DNA of 64,000 nucleotides from GCA-2746795 sp963747345 (GCA_963747345.1 CAVVFA010000028.1:62001-126000); one strand, 5' to 3'. Numbered from the stretch's first letter, positions 1-9,871 are shown. Program-made: numbers and translations. The notes: generated from the sequence alone by a model not told the origin.

Positions 1-224
1 GGTGTCGCACAGCCGACCATCACATCAGCAAAGGCTGTGTTCAGGCGCATCTCAAAGATGCCATTCTTGATAGTGCGTTTTAAGGAACGAGGTATATGAA
101 ACTCATGAAGCGGCATGATGGCTCTCGGATCTGGATCATGCCAGTATAATTCGCCATCTTCATGAGCCATCGGAAACCACCCCTGGCTGTAGGCAGAAAT
201 GAGCAAATCGGGGGGCAGCCGCAT
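1..224 (-). CDS. aat: Leucyl/phenylalanyl-tRNA--protein transferase, N-terminal part
   Basis: This enzyme moves Leu or Phe from tRNA onto proteins with N-terminal Lys or Arg, marking them for ClpS/ClpAP degradation. The gene runs off the left edge, so only about 75 residues are visible. The family pattern is clear: a start like MRLPPDLLISAYSQGWFPM, then W-H-D-P-D-P-R-A and F-H-I-P-R-S-L-K-R. The ATG at 222-224 (minus) begins 20 bases after the stop of the upstream dipeptidase gene, so the two may be cotranscribed. No clear ribosome site precedes it. The identification is firm; the start is likely, because short Aat proteins begin at this point. Confidence 0.85.
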   Translation of the reverse strand, partial: MRLPPDLLISAYSQGWFPMAHEDGELYWHDPDPRAIMPLHEFHIPRSLKRTIKNGIFEMRLNTAFADVMVGCAT

Positions 225-243
225 ATTTTTGATAAGGTAAGGT

Positions 244-1611
244 TTACGAGCCTAGTTCGCTTAAGAAGCGGATGCTAGTCTCGATGCCTTTGAAGAAGTT
301 TGGCAGGTAAAAGCGTTCGTTGGGGGCGTGGATTTTGTCGTCGGGGAGGCCAAAGCCCATCAGCACCGTTTCTAAGCCCAGGAATTCCTGGAACTGCCCA
401 ACAACTGGGATGGAACCGCCTTCGCGCATGAAGATGGGTTCTTTACCATACGTTTCTGAATAGGCGGTAACGGCCGCTTGCATGGCAGGAATGTCAAAAT
501 CAGTAATGGTAGCGGGCGCACCATGTCCACCTGTAATTTCTACTTTGACGGTGGGCGGTGTGATTTCTTGCACGTATTTTTTAAATGCTTCTGCAATTTT
601 CTGTGGGTCTTGATGGGGGACGAGGCGCATGGAGAGTTTGCAATGCACCGTGGATGGCAGCACAGTCTTGCCACCGGGGCCGGTGTAGCCGCCGATGATG
701 CCATGCACATCAAGTGTGGGCCGAGCACCGAGCCGTTCGACAAGAGTGTAATCTGGGTCGCCCCAGGCTTGGGGAGCGCCGGTTTCGGCGAGCCAACCCG
801 CTTCATCAAAGTTGTATTCGGCGAGCATGGCGCGTTCTTCCGGGGAGAGTTCGCGCACATCATCGTAGAAGCCAGGAATGAGTACACGGCCGTTTTCATC
901 TTTCAGTTTTGCGATAATATGCCCCAGCACATTGAGCGGGTTGTCGATGCCGCCGCCGAAGCTGCCCGAGTGGAGGTCGCGGGTGGGGCCGGTGATGTCC
1001 ATGAACAGGTAACACATGCCCCGAAGCCCATAGACGATGGAGGGCTGCCCTTTGGCGACCATACCGGTATCGGAAACAAGCGCCACGTCAGCTTTGAGCA
1101 GCTCTTTGTTTTCGGGGATGAAGGCGTGAAGATTAGCCCCGCCGCTCTCCTCTTCACCTTCCATTATAAACTTGACGTTGACGGGTAAACGGCCGTTTGC
1201 TGCCAAATGAGCCTGCACCGCTTTTACATGAATAAACGCCTGCCCCTTATCATCGGACGAACCTCGGGCAACCACATAATCATCACGAATCGTCGGTTCA
1301 AAGGGAGGGGAATCCCACAAATCGAAAGGTTCAGCGGGCTGCACATCATAATGCCCATAAATCAGAACTGTTGGGGCTTCTCCGCCAGCGTGCAGCCAAT
1401 CGGCATAAACCAAAGGATGCCCAGCAGTTTGAATCACCTGCACATTTTCTAGTTCGGCATCTTGCATCGAATCAGCCAGCCATTGCGCCGCTGCCGCCAC
1501 ATCACCATTATGTTCTGGCTGGGTACTGACACTGGGAATGCGCAAAAAGGTTATCAACTCAGTTAAATGTTTCTCTTGATTGGTCTTGGCATAATCAAGT
1601 GGGGTTGTCAT
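244..1611 (-). CDS. M20 family dipeptidase (metallopeptidase)
   Basis: A 455-residue cytosolic zinc dipeptidase of the M20 family, closest in layout to the CNDP/DUG1-type dipeptidases that cut short peptides. Visible metal-site motifs are GHYDVQP (His ligand and catalytic Asp, about residue 87), ARGSSDDKG (bridging Asp) and EGEEESGG (Glu pair); later come a GG-G-PGGKT-PS segment of the lid domain and a C-terminal HAPNE motif with the last His ligand. Length is normal for the family. Its start faces scpB across about 100 bases. An exact copy of the palindrome encodes Asn-Gly-Arg near residue 140. Substrate cannot be told from sequence. Confidence 0.9.
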   Translation of the reverse strand: MTTPLDYAKTNQEKHLTELITFLRIPSVSTQPEHNGDVAAAAQWLADSMQDAELENVQVIQTAGHPLVYADWLHAGGEAPTVLIYGHYDVQPAEPFDLWDSPPFEPTIRDDYVVARGSSDDKGQAFIHVKAVQAHLAANGRLPVNVKFIMEGEEESGGANLHAFIPENKELLKADVALVSDTGMVAKGQPSIVYGLRGMCYLFMDITGPTRDLHSGSFGGGIDNPLNVLGHIIAKLKDENGRVLIPGFYDDVRELSPEERAMLAEYNFDEAGWLAETGAPQAWGDPDYTLVERLGARPTLDVHGIIGGYTGPGGKTVLPSTVHCKLSMRLVPHQDPQKIAEAFKKYVQEITPPTVKVEITGGHGAPATITDFDIPAMQAAVTAYSETYGKEPIFMREGGSIPVVGQFQEFLGLETVLMGFGLPDDKIHAPNERFYLPNFFKGIETSIRFLSELGS

Positions 1612-1637
1612 AAGTTACTCCGTATCCTTTTCTTTTA

Positions 1638-1678
1638 CAGGTACCTGCTCTCTTTTTTTAGTACAGGTATAATCCTGT
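1638..1678. promoter_or_regulatory. Divergent promoter region with ACAGG/CCTGT inverted repeats
   Basis: Between the dipeptidase gene and scpB lies CAGGTACCTG (1638-1647, perfect palindrome) and, 15 bases on, ACAGGTATAATCCTGT (1663-1678), an inverted repeat whose centre is a consensus -10 box TATAAT (1668-1673). Two ACAGGT half-sites around a -10 box look like an operator. No regulator is identified. Confidence 0.45.
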
Positions 1679-1712
1679 CTAGCAATACGCATTATAACGT
1701 AGAGGATATTGT

Positions 1713-2249
1713 ATGACGACCCAATCAGACACCCAAAACAGCTTATCGCCCACCGCTTTACTAGAAAGCTTACTCTTTGTTTCCAGCGGGCCAGCTCCCC
1801 TTTCTCGATTAGCAAAAGCACTGGAAATGACTCCTAATTCTGTGCAAAAACTTTTGCGCCAAATGGAAATCGATTACCTGGAACGCGGTCTCAGATTGCA
1901 GTGGGATGACAATGCCGTGCAACTCACGACGGCTCCAGAAGCGAGTGAAACCATCGAACGCTTCCTGGGATTAGAACTAACCACACGCCTCAGTCAGGCC
2001 GCGTTGGAGGTGTTGGCAATTATCGCCTATATGCAGCCTATCACTCGCCCGCAAGTAGACCAAATTCGGGGTGTGAATTCGGATGGGGCGCTGCGCACGC
2101 TGCTTAGTAAAGGATTATTGGAGGAAAACGGCCGTATGGAAACGCCAGGACGGCCTATTTTGTATGGCACGACACCGATGTTTTTGCAGCATTTCGGGCT
2201 AAGCGAGTTAATAGAGCTACCTCCGTTGGCGGAAGACGAAGAGGAATAA
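1713..2249 (+). CDS. scpB: Segregation and condensation protein B (ScpB)
   Basis: ScpB binds ScpA and SMC to form the bacterial condensin-like complex that compacts and separates chromosomes. The 178-residue product has the two winged-helix domains of the family, including the region reading ALEVLAIIAYMQPITRPQVD and a GRPILYGTT segment near the C terminus, followed by an acidic tail. Length is typical. GAGGA lies 7 bases before the ATG. scpA, usually next to it, is not in the window; downstream 17 bases away is a DUF2079 gene. A near-copy of the palindrome (last base changed) encodes ENGR at about residue 140. Confidence 0.93.
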   Translation: MTTQSDTQNSLSPTALLESLLFVSSGPAPLSRLAKALEMTPNSVQKLLRQMEIDYLERGLRLQWDDNAVQLTTAPEASETIERFLGLELTTRLSQAALEVLAIIAYMQPITRPQVDQIRGVNSDGALRTLLSKGLLEENGRMETPGRPILYGTTPMFLQHFGLSELIELPPLAEDEEE

Positions 2250-2266
2250 ATAGACTGTGTATCCTA

Positions 2267-4228
2267 ATGATTTCAACGAACAACGAGAATTTAATTCCTT
2301 TATCAACTGAGATCCACCGTAAAGGCAAGTCAAAAATCATCTTAATTGTGTTGATGCTATTATCTTTTTTGATGATGGCTTGGCTTAGCACAGCCAAATA
2401 CCATGGTTATAATTTGCAATCTTTTGATTTGGGTAACATGAGCCAATCTATTTGGAGTGTTTCTCAGGGGAAACCGCTCATTTTCACTTCTGAAGGGATC
2501 GAATGGAGTCGTCTCTCTTTACATGTTGAGCTTTTTTACTTCTTATTAGCCCCTCTCTATGCGCTACGCCCCTCACCTGATACCTTGTTGATTCTTCAAT
2601 CTGCATTTTACGTACTCGGCGCATGGCCGTTGTTTCGCTTTGCTTATCGACGATTGATAAATGAATGGGCGGCTATAGGGCTTGTGGCAACATATCTGCT
2701 CTATCCTGTTGGGCAAACGGCCGTTCTCTTTCACTTTCATGGCGATACTTTAGCCCTGCCTTTTTTACTCTTCGCCATAGATGCCATGGATCGTCAAGCA
2801 TGGCGTAACTACGGCATCTGGCTGATTTTTGCCTTAAGTTGCAAATTCTACGTCGCCATACCTGTAGCAGCTATGGGTGGTGTGCTTTGGCTCACAGGTA
2901 AACGAAAAGTGGGATTGGGAACAATCTTACTGGCTGGTATTTGGGGTGGGGTTGCCTTTCTCATAATTCGGCCAATCTTCGCTTCACCAGAAGCAGCAAA
3001 AACCGGTGCTTCTATAAGCTATTACTTCTACTATTACTTTTCTCAGTTTTTCAATAACAATCAAACATTTTTGACTCGCTTAAGTAATGGACTTGTTGTA
3101 TTTGCGCCTGTCCTACTATTAGCCATCCGTGCCCCGTTATGGCTTATACCCGCAACCTCAATAATAGTACCAGTCATGATTAGCAGCGGTCCTGGGCCAT
3201 CCTTTGATTATCGCTATCATCATTATGCGCTAGCAGTCCCTTTTCTCATGGCAGCAGCCGTTTATGGTCTCGTACACCTCCGCCTAAAAGCAGAATCTTC
3301 AAAACCCCCACAAACTTGGACTACCTATGTTTGGATCACATTCGCCCTCACTTTAATTTTAAATATGCTGTTAGTCAGCACACCATTAAGCCCACTTTTC
3401 TATCTTGCAAAACAAGGCACAGGTCTTGGCCTATCTGAAACAGGATATGGGAAAACGGATAGAGATACTTTCAAAGATGAATGGCTAGCTGGACAGATTC
3501 CCCCCGATGTCTCAATCACAGCCAATGACCAACTAGGAAATCACCTAGCAAATCGTACTGAAATTTACCGAACCCATATGAGTTTTAAGGAGCTTAATGA
3601 AATATTTCCAGACATTGAGTTTGCTGTGGTTGACAGTTTAAATGATTATACGTTGGGTACACCTGAGAATATCACAGAAGGTGGCGTAGCAGCTGATTAT
3701 CAAACAATTACACAACTAATGAACAACCCTGATTTCCATCTCCTAAATTCGCAAGATGGACTACTTCTTTTTGGCAAAGAAGGGAATCCGCTGGCACAAA
3801 CCATAGAAATTCACACGACACCTAAGGCCTTAACGTCGCTAACCCAATTTGGAGATGCCATTGCATTAATTAATGCACAAGTGAAACCAATAGAAAATAA
3901 TCGATACCGCTTCTCTTATACTTGGCAGGCTTTGCCGGGGTTAATTGGCCGTCCCCCCCTCATCGCCGTATCCCAACTAGAAAATGTCCCGAACGCCCGC
4001 ATCGTTCATTTACCCACATTAGCATTAGCCCCAACTACAAAGTGGGAACCAAATCAGCTCATCACAGAATCCTTTGAAATTACCTTACCAAATCATGTTC
4101 CACCTGGGGAATACCCTCTCACAGTCAGTTGGTATGATACGAACAACTTATTTGCCTCTCAAACAGATGTGCGGAGCCAACTTGGCGATAACTATCAGGT
4201 TGGCTTACTGTTTGTCCCGGAACAGTAA
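2267..4228 (+). CDS. DUF2079 polytopic membrane protein
   Basis: A 653-residue integral membrane protein of the DUF2079 family. The hallmark segment FDLGNMSQSIWSVSQGKP after the first membrane helix (about residue 50) and the LHVELFYFLLAPLYAL segment identify it. Some ten hydrophobic segments follow to about residue 380, then a soluble beta-rich C-terminal domain of about 250 residues. Families of this shape resemble GT-C glycosyltransferases, so a lipid-linked sugar transfer role is possible but not shown. AT content is higher and the palindrome rarer (one exact copy) than in neighbouring genes. It follows scpB by 17 bases, probably as a read-through partner without functional link. Confidence 0.8.
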   Translation: MISTNNENLIPLSTEIHRKGKSKIILIVLMLLSFLMMAWLSTAKYHGYNLQSFDLGNMSQSIWSVSQGKPLIFTSEGIEWSRLSLHVELFYFLLAPLYALRPSPDTLLILQSAFYVLGAWPLFRFAYRRLINEWAAIGLVATYLLYPVGQTAVLFHFHGDTLALPFLLFAIDAMDRQAWRNYGIWLIFALSCKFYVAIPVAAMGGVLWLTGKRKVGLGTILLAGIWGGVAFLIIRPIFASPEAAKTGASISYYFYYYFSQFFNNNQTFLTRLSNGLVVFAPVLLLAIRAPLWLIPATSIIVPVMISSGPGPSFDYRYHHYALAVPFLMAAAVYGLVHLRLKAESSKPPQTWTTYVWITFALTLILNMLLVSTPLSPLFYLAKQGTGLGLSETGYGKTDRDTFKDEWLAGQIPPDVSITANDQLGNHLANRTEIYRTHMSFKELNEIFPDIEFAVVDSLNDYTLGTPENITEGGVAADYQTITQLMNNPDFHLLNSQDGLLLFGKEGNPLAQTIEIHTTPKALTSLTQFGDAIALINAQVKPIENNRYRFSYTWQALPGLIGRPPLIAVSQLENVPNARIVHLPTLALAPTTKWEPNQLITESFEITLPNHVPPGEYPLTVSWYDTNNLFASQTDVRSQLGDNYQVGLLFVPEQ

Positions 4229-4473
4229 ACTTTGCTATTACAAAAGAAAGCTTTGAAGAAGCATTTAGCTGCTATTTCAATATAAAGAGACAAGATCCGG
4301 TTCAAAATTCTGAACGAACCTTATATTTGATGGAGCATTTACCTGATTAAAAGGAACGGCCGTTATCCATCCCACATCACAGGCCATTCCCATCGATTTC
4401 ACAGAGAGCATAACAAAAACCGTAGTTTTCGATGTACTGCACAATATCATAGAGATTGGTACAATCCATCCTT

Positions 4474-5266
4474 ATGATAGAAAGATTACAAAAACTCATG
4501 GCCCAAGCGGGCATCGCCTCTCGGCGCGAATCCGAGAACCTAATCAGCGCCGGACAAAGTAAAAGTAAACGGCAACGTCGCCAACCTCGGCGATAAAGCA
4601 GATCCGGAAAAAGACAAGATTGAAGTAAACGGCCGTTCCCTCTATTTCAACAAATCCGACAAACTCATCTACATCGCCCTCAATAAACCAAGAGGCGTCA
4701 TCTCCTCCACCGAAGACGAACTCGACCAGGGACGCAAAACCGTGCGTGACCTCATCAAACTGCCCGGTCATCTCTACCCCGTCGGGCGCCTCGACAAGCA
4801 GTCCGAAGGGCTCATGCTCATGACCAACGATGGCGACTTGGCCCACAAACTCACCCATCCGCGCTACGGCCATGAAAAAACATACCGCGTCGAAGTCGAA
4901 GGCCAAGTCATGCTTGAAACCCTCGAACTCTGGCGGCACGGCGTCATGCTTGACGGGAATATAACCGCTCCGGTCAAAATTACCGTTATGGAAGAGCATC
5001 CCGCTTTCACAAAATTAGAAATCGTCATGCGTGAAGGACGCAAACGCCAAATCCGCCGCATCGCCGCCGAATTTGGACACCCCGTACGCCGACTTGTGCG
5101 TATTCGCATCGGCCCGCTCGAATTAGGCACGCTGCAAAAAGGCAAATGGCGTCACCTCCGCACCAGCGAAATCGCCGCCCTACAAAAAGCCACCGATATA
5201 AAATCCACAACCAGAAATAAATCAGCAAAAAACAAACGGCGGCGTGACAAAAAACAAAACAAATAA
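4474..5266 (+). CDS. RsuA/RluB-type pseudouridine synthase (frame broken)
   Basis: Isomerises a uridine in ribosomal RNA to pseudouridine. Reading from the ATG at 4474 gives an S4 RNA-binding domain (start MIERLQKLMAQAGIASRRES). One extra base near 4557 breaks the frame; after it the protein continues with VNGR, LNKPRGVISS and the catalytic motif PVGRLDKQSEGLMLMTNDG (Asp of GRLD). Reconstructed length is 263 residues with a Lys/Arg-rich tail. Length and motifs match the RsuA/RluB/RluE/RluF group; the exact rRNA site is unknown. The break sits in a run of A, so a sequencing indel is likelier than a dead gene. Confidence 0.85.
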
Positions 5267-5320
5267 GCACCCACCAGACTGCCACACTAAGCACTTGTAA
5301 AACAATAACTCCGCTTTTTG

Positions 5321-5372
5321 GGAGATTAGAGATTAGAGATTGTGCTACTCTAATCTCCAATCTCTAATCTCT
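5321..5372. repeat. Inverted array of GATTAGAGATT words
   Basis: Two or three copies of a word like GAGATTAGAGATT are followed by a short spacer and by the reverse-complement words TAATCTCCAATCTCTAATCT. It can fold into an imperfect hairpin between the pseudouridine synthase gene and cmk. The same words recur near 26.74, 37.37 and 52.37 kb. Confidence 0.75.
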
Positions 5373-5438
5373 GATAAATTACGGGTTTATCTTTTGACAG
5401 CTTCTAAGAGACTATTTGACTAAGGACTACCAGACTAA

Positions 5439-6125
5439 ATGACTACAACCACCATCGCCATGGACGGCCCCGCAGCCTCAGGCAAATCAACTGTGGGTCG
5501 CCTCTTAGCAGAAAAACTAAACTATGTCATGCTCGACACCGGCTTTATGTACCGCGCTGTCACCCTGGCCGCATTAAATGCAGGTCTGGATTTGGCAGAC
5601 GAAACGGCCGTTACCCACCTTTCCACCACCCTCAACCTCGACGTTCAATCCGCAGCCGGTCACGAAGACGGCCGTCACTACACCGCCCTGCTCAACGGCG
5701 AAGACATCACCTGGGAATTACGCACCCCCGAAGTAGACGCCAACGTCAGCCTCGTCTCCAGCTACCTCGGCGTGCGCCAGGAAATGGTCAAACGGCAGCG
5801 CGAATTTGGTCTGCGGGGCAACATCGTCATGGTAGGCCGCGACATCGGCACCGTCGTCATGCCCGACGCGCCGCTCAAACTTTACATCACCGCCTCCGCC
5901 GAAGAACGCGCCCGCCGCCGCTGGCACGACCGCCAAGCCCAAGGCCATCCCGACAGCTTTGAAACCATCCTCGCCGACGTCAAACGGCGCGACGACTTCG
6001 ACAGCAATCGCCAACACTCCCCCCTCAAACCCGCCGCCGACGCCATCATCATCGACACCACCGGCAGTCAGTTGAGGAAGTTGTGGATGATATTATTCGA
6101 ACAGTTATCAGTAATCAGTAATTAG
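5439..6125 (+). CDS. cmk: Cytidylate kinase
   Basis: Phosphorylates CMP and dCMP with ATP in pyrimidine nucleotide recycling. The 228-residue product shows the P-loop GPAASGKST near the N terminus, LDTGFMYRAVT, the RDIGTVVMPDAPLKLYI segment and the Arg-rich lid (EERARRRWHDRQ). Length is normal. Two palindrome-type copies are embedded, one exact (E-T-A-V-T near residue 55) and one variant (D-G-R-H). The last codons run into the repeat array that follows, so the extreme C terminus (about QLSVISN) is repeat-encoded and may not be ancestral. Confidence 0.95.
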   Translation: MTTTTIAMDGPAASGKSTVGRLLAEKLNYVMLDTGFMYRAVTLAALNAGLDLADETAVTHLSTTLNLDVQSAAGHEDGRHYTALLNGEDITWELRTPEVDANVSLVSSYLGVRQEMVKRQREFGLRGNIVMVGRDIGTVVMPDAPLKLYITASAEERARRRWHDRQAQGHPDSFETILADVKRRDDFDSNRQHSPLKPAADAIIIDTTGSQLRKLWMILFEQLSVISN

Positions 6126-6171
6126 TAAACGGTCAAACCGTTCACCGATCACCGATTACCGTTCACCGACT
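6103..6171. repeat. Word-repeat array CAGTAATCAGTAATTAGT / ACCGTTCACCGAT
   Basis: A cluster of short near-repeats (AGTAATCAGTAATTAGTAA, then ACCGTTCACCGATCACCGAT with ACCGTTCACCGAC) overlaps the end of cmk and fills the gap to the next gene. It belongs to the same style of locus-specific word repeats as at 9.9 and 45.2 kb. Confidence 0.65.
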
Positions 6172-6178
6172 TACCAAA

Positions 6179-7712
6179 ATGCCTCTATTCCAAGAACTAG
6201 ACCCCACCACCTTCCACGGTGGTCAAATCACCGGCATCGAACCAGGCAGCGTCGCCGACGACATCGGCTTGCAGCCCGGCGATGAACTGCTGGCAATCAA
6301 CGACAACCAAGTCGAAGACATCATCGACGTGCAGTTTTATGGCGCAGAAGAAGAGCTAGAACTGCTCATCCGGCGCGGCGATGAGTTACTCCTATACGAA
6401 GCCGAACGGGACTACAACCAAACCCTCGGCCTGGAATTTGAGCATCCCACCTTCGACATCGACATCCGCCGCTGCAACAACCTGTGCGAATTTTGCTTCG
6501 TGCTGCAAATGGCTCCCAAATTCCGGCGCACCCTCTACATCAAAGACGACGACTACCGCTACTCCTTCCTCTTCGGCCATTTTGTCACCCTGACTAACCT
6601 GAGCGAGCATGACTGGTGGCGCATCGAAACCATGCGCCTGTCGCCGCTCTACGTCTCCGTGCATGTCACCGATTGGGAAATGCGCCGCCAATTTCTGCGC
6701 AATCCCAAAGCCCCCGACATCCTGCCGCAACTGCGCCGTCTGGCCGAACACGACATCGAAGTCCACACCCAGCTCGTCATCGTGGCCCAGTTCAACGACG
6801 GCGCCTGGATGGAACGCTCCATCCGCGAACTGGCTGACCTGTGGCCCACCGTGCAGTCCATCAGCATCGTGCCCGCCGGACTGACCCGCCATCACAAATA
6901 TTCCATGCGTGTGCATACCCAAGAAGAAGCCGCCGCCACCCTGGCCTACGTCGAAGCACTCCAGCCAGAATTCCTGGAGAAATTCGGCGTCCGCTTCGCC
7001 TACCCCACCGATGAATGGTATCTCGTCGCCGGACGTGAAGTGCCACCGCTGGAAGCCTACGATGGACAAGAACTTCAAGAAAACGGCCTGGGACAAGTGC
7101 GCGGCTTTTTGGATGAGTGGGAAGGCGTGAAAGAAGAAATTGTTAATAGTCAATTGTCAATTGCTCAATTGTCAACTTTAACGCTTGTGACTGCTACACT
7201 TTTTGCCCCTGTTTTAGCAGGAAAAAGCAACAGAATTTACAGAGTTGACCGGGGTCACATTAGATGTGCTGCCTGTTGTCAACAAACGGCTGGGTGAAAC
7301 AATTACAGTTGCTGGCTTGCTGATGGGCTTGGACGTGTTAGAAGCGCTACAAGCAACCTCCACTCAATCCATCGAAACATCGTTGGCTGAGCCTGTCGAA
7401 GCGTCATCTGCTGGTCAGGTGGCTGAGCCTGTCGAAGCGTCGAATACCAAAGCTCCAGACCTATTCATCCTCCCCCGTGTCATGTTTGACCATCCCGACA
7501 CCATCACCCTCGACGACATCGCCCCCCAAGACATCGCCAACCGCCTGCAAACCCCCATCGCGCTCGCTGACACCCTGGGTGATGTGTGGGACGCGCTCAC
7601 CGGGCAATCACAGACGATGTATATGCCGGATTCAGATTACGAAAAACCATCTTCCATCCCCCTCCGCACCCTCAACGACGACGAACTCGCCAACAACAGC
7701 CACGAAAAATAA
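6179..7712 (+). CDS. DUF512 radical SAM protein with PDZ domain (frame broken)
   Basis: Member of the DUF512 family of putative radical SAM/FeS proteins of unknown reaction. An N-terminal PDZ-like domain (VADDIGLQPGDELLAINDNQV) precedes the cluster motif RRCNNLCEFCFVLQM and the DUF512 core to about residue 330. Near 7220 one extra base breaks the frame; the correct continuation reads GVTLDVLPVVNKRLGETITVAGLL and ends at 7712. Two stretches look inserted: a VNSQLSIAQLSTL peptide encoded by AATTGTCAATTG-type words (7141-7176) and a segment with two copies of AEPVEAS encoded by a CTGTCGAAGC repeat. The core fold is intact, so the product is probably functional once the indel is discounted. Confidence 0.8.
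7384..7443. repeat. GGCTGAGCCTGTCGAAGCGTC direct repeat inside a gene
   Basis: Two copies of GGCTGAGCCTGTCGAAGCGT about 36 bases apart lie in frame within the DUF512 gene and encode AEPVEAS twice. A related copy lies between genes at 17.76 kb with an inverted partner near 17.83 kb, which shows that this is a mobile or spreading repeat that entered coding sequence. Confidence 0.8.
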
Positions 7713-7822
7713 ACTAGCCGTCGTTTGTACGGAAATATCAGAATCGCTTGGTTTTCTTCCAGAAGCGTATCGACTACAATACAGCCTCATTTTTGAATTA
7801 CATAGTCCCTCAGGAGGTTCCT

Positions 7823-8356
7823 ATGCCAAATCATTTAGTAATTACTTTAACCGGCGATGATCGCGTTGGTCTTGTAAACGACGTCACAAAAATTGTATTA
7901 GCCAATCATGCTAATGTGGAATCCAGCCGGATGGCTCGTTTGGGTGGGGTATTTGCCATGCTCATGCTCGTCGCGGTTGCAGAAGACAAGCAGACAGAAT
8001 TACAAACCGCACTCGAAGGCTTACGCAGCCAGGGATTTGAACTGTCCATCCGACCAACGGTGCGCGGTGTTTCCAAGAAATTCGAAGGCTGGCACAAATA
8101 TCAGCTCAATGTGCGCGGTGCGGATCATGAGGGCATTATTCATGAAATAATGCGTCATTTGGCACAGCAAGGGGCAAGTATAGAATCCGCCGATACGGGG
8201 ACAGAAGATGCACCCTTTGGCGCAATGAAGCTCTTCAGAATGAATGCTATGGTATTCGCACCACCAGCTTTGTCAATTGATGATTTGCAAGAAGAGTTGA
8301 AGGCGGTTGGGGATGAATTAAATGTTGATGTTGAGATTGCGCCGCACCTTGATTAG
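7823..8356 (+). CDS. Tandem ACT-domain protein, GcvR-like
   Basis: A 177-residue protein made of two ACT domains, the small-molecule (often amino acid) binding fold. The first starts VITLTGDDRVGLVNDVTKIV and the second QLNVRGADHEGIIHEIMRHL, both with the Gly-containing ligand loop. This layout is that of the glycine cleavage repressor GcvR group, but no glycine cleavage genes are near. The start is set by a strong AGGAGG 6 bases before the ATG at 7823; a longer reading has no ribosome site. Contains no copy of the palindrome. Role as a regulator is inferred. Confidence 0.8.
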   Translation: MPNHLVITLTGDDRVGLVNDVTKIVLANHANVESSRMARLGGVFAMLMLVAVAEDKQTELQTALEGLRSQGFELSIRPTVRGVSKKFEGWHKYQLNVRGADHEGIIHEIMRHLAQQGASIESADTGTEDAPFGAMKLFRMNAMVFAPPALSIDDLQEELKAVGDELNVDVEIAPHLD

Positions 8357-8702
8357 TCCATTGTAATGGGGGAAGATCACCTTGGGGCTGCTGCGTCGTG
8401 TTGGTGGGGGCAAACCGCCCTTATCAATAATAGCTCTTCACTTTTCCCTCGCTATCTTTGGATTGTATCAGTCAAAACGCCATACAGAAATACCTGCAAA
8501 TCTATGGGGGTTTCGCGTTAAAACGGCCGTTTCTTCCCTCTACCATCCTTCCCCAGGCTAAATTTCTACCTTTTTCTTGCGAATGTGTGATCACTAAGAG
8601 AACACCCATCAACTTGCAGACAGACTATAATTGTGAATAATCAGGGGCGGATGAGTAAATATCATCCGCTTTTTGTTTAAAATCCACACCATTTGGAACA
8701 CT
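8357..8702. other. Intergenic region without a supported gene
   Basis: About 345 bases hold no convincing gene. One exact palindrome copy lies near 8.52 kb, and a TATAAT-like box (near 8627) lies upstream of the cysteine desulfurase gene but without a good -35 partner. Confidence 0.6.
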
Positions 8703-9871
8703 ATGGAAAAGAAATTTATCTACCTGGATCACGGAGCCTCCACCCCCGTCCATCCGCAAGTTTTGGAAGCGATGCTGCCTTACTGGACAGAAGTCTACGG
8801 CAACCCTTCCTCCTCCCATGCTCAAGGACGCAAAGCCAATCGGGCGATGGACGCCGCACGCCAGACAATCGCCCACCTGCTCAACGCCCAACCAGACGAA
8901 ATCATCTTCACGGGCTGCGGCTCTGAGAGCGACAACATGGCACTGCGCGGCGTGATGTGGCAAGCCCGACTGCAAAATCGGGGCAATCATCTGATTGTTA
9001 GCTGTATTGAGCATAGTGCTGTCTTGAAAACGGCCGTTCTCCTCCGAGATTCCTTCAACTTCGACCTCACCATCCTGCCCGTTGATGAATACGGCACAGT
9101 CAGCCCTGCTGATGTGGAAGCGACCATCCGACCAGACACCGCTCTCATCAGCATCATGGCCGCCAACAACGAAATCGGCACCATGCAGCCCATCGAGGAA
9201 ATCGGCAGCCATCGCCCGCGCCCATAACGTCTTGTTCCACACCGATGCCGTGCAAGCCGCCACCGTGCGCCAGTGGGATATGGCAACGCTGCCCATTGAT
9301 TTGATGAGCATGGCTCCCCATAAATTCTACGGCCCCAAGGGCGTCGGAATTTTGTATGTGCGCCAGGGCATTGAGTTGTTCTCTACATTAACAGGCGGCG
9401 GACAGGAAAACGGCCGTCGGGCAGGCACCTCAAACGTCGCCTTTGCCGTCGGTGCAGCGGAAGCATTCAAGCTCACCATCGACGAACTCGACACCCGCTG
9501 TAGCCCACTACCAGACTCTCAGTCAACAACTGATAGCCGGTCTCACCCAAGCCTTTCCAGACGATTGCCTTCTAACCGGCCATCCAACGAACCGTCTCGC
9601 CCATAACGCCAGCTTCGCTTTCCGCCATCTCAGCGGCAACGACCTGCTGATGCACTTAGACATGGCAGGCATCGGTGCCAGCAGCGGCTCTGCCTGCAAA
9701 ACAGGCAATCCCAAACCCGCTGCCACGCTGGAAGCTATCGGCCTGGAACCAGCGTGGACAAAAGGCGGCCTCCGCCTCACCGTCGGCACTTCTATCACCG
9801 AAGCAGATATTGCCTACACGCTGGACACGATGAAGGTGATTGTGCCGAAACTACAGAAACTAACAATCTAG
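8703..9871 (+). CDS. Cysteine desulfurase (two frame breaks)
   Basis: PLP enzyme of the NifS/IscS group that takes sulfur from cysteine for iron-sulfur clusters and tRNA thiolation. Starts MEKKFIYLDHGASTPVHP; shows EHSAVLKT, the PLP-lysine segment MSMAPHKFYGPKG and the sulfur-accepting loop ASSGSACKTGNP. Extra bases near 9207 and 9500 break the frame; with both removed the product is 388 residues, the normal length. It stands just before mnmA, which needs desulfurase-derived sulfur, so the pair is probably a tRNA 2-thiouridine module. Two palindrome-type copies (K-T-A-V-L and E-N-G-R-R) are embedded. Dead genes are unlikely to keep such intact flanks; sequencing indels fit better. Confidence 0.88.

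Noticed and set aside
478..1188. Long plus-strand open frame opposite the dipeptidase gene
   Set aside because: Antisense to a gene with clear M20 motifs; composition is explained by the codon structure of the real gene.
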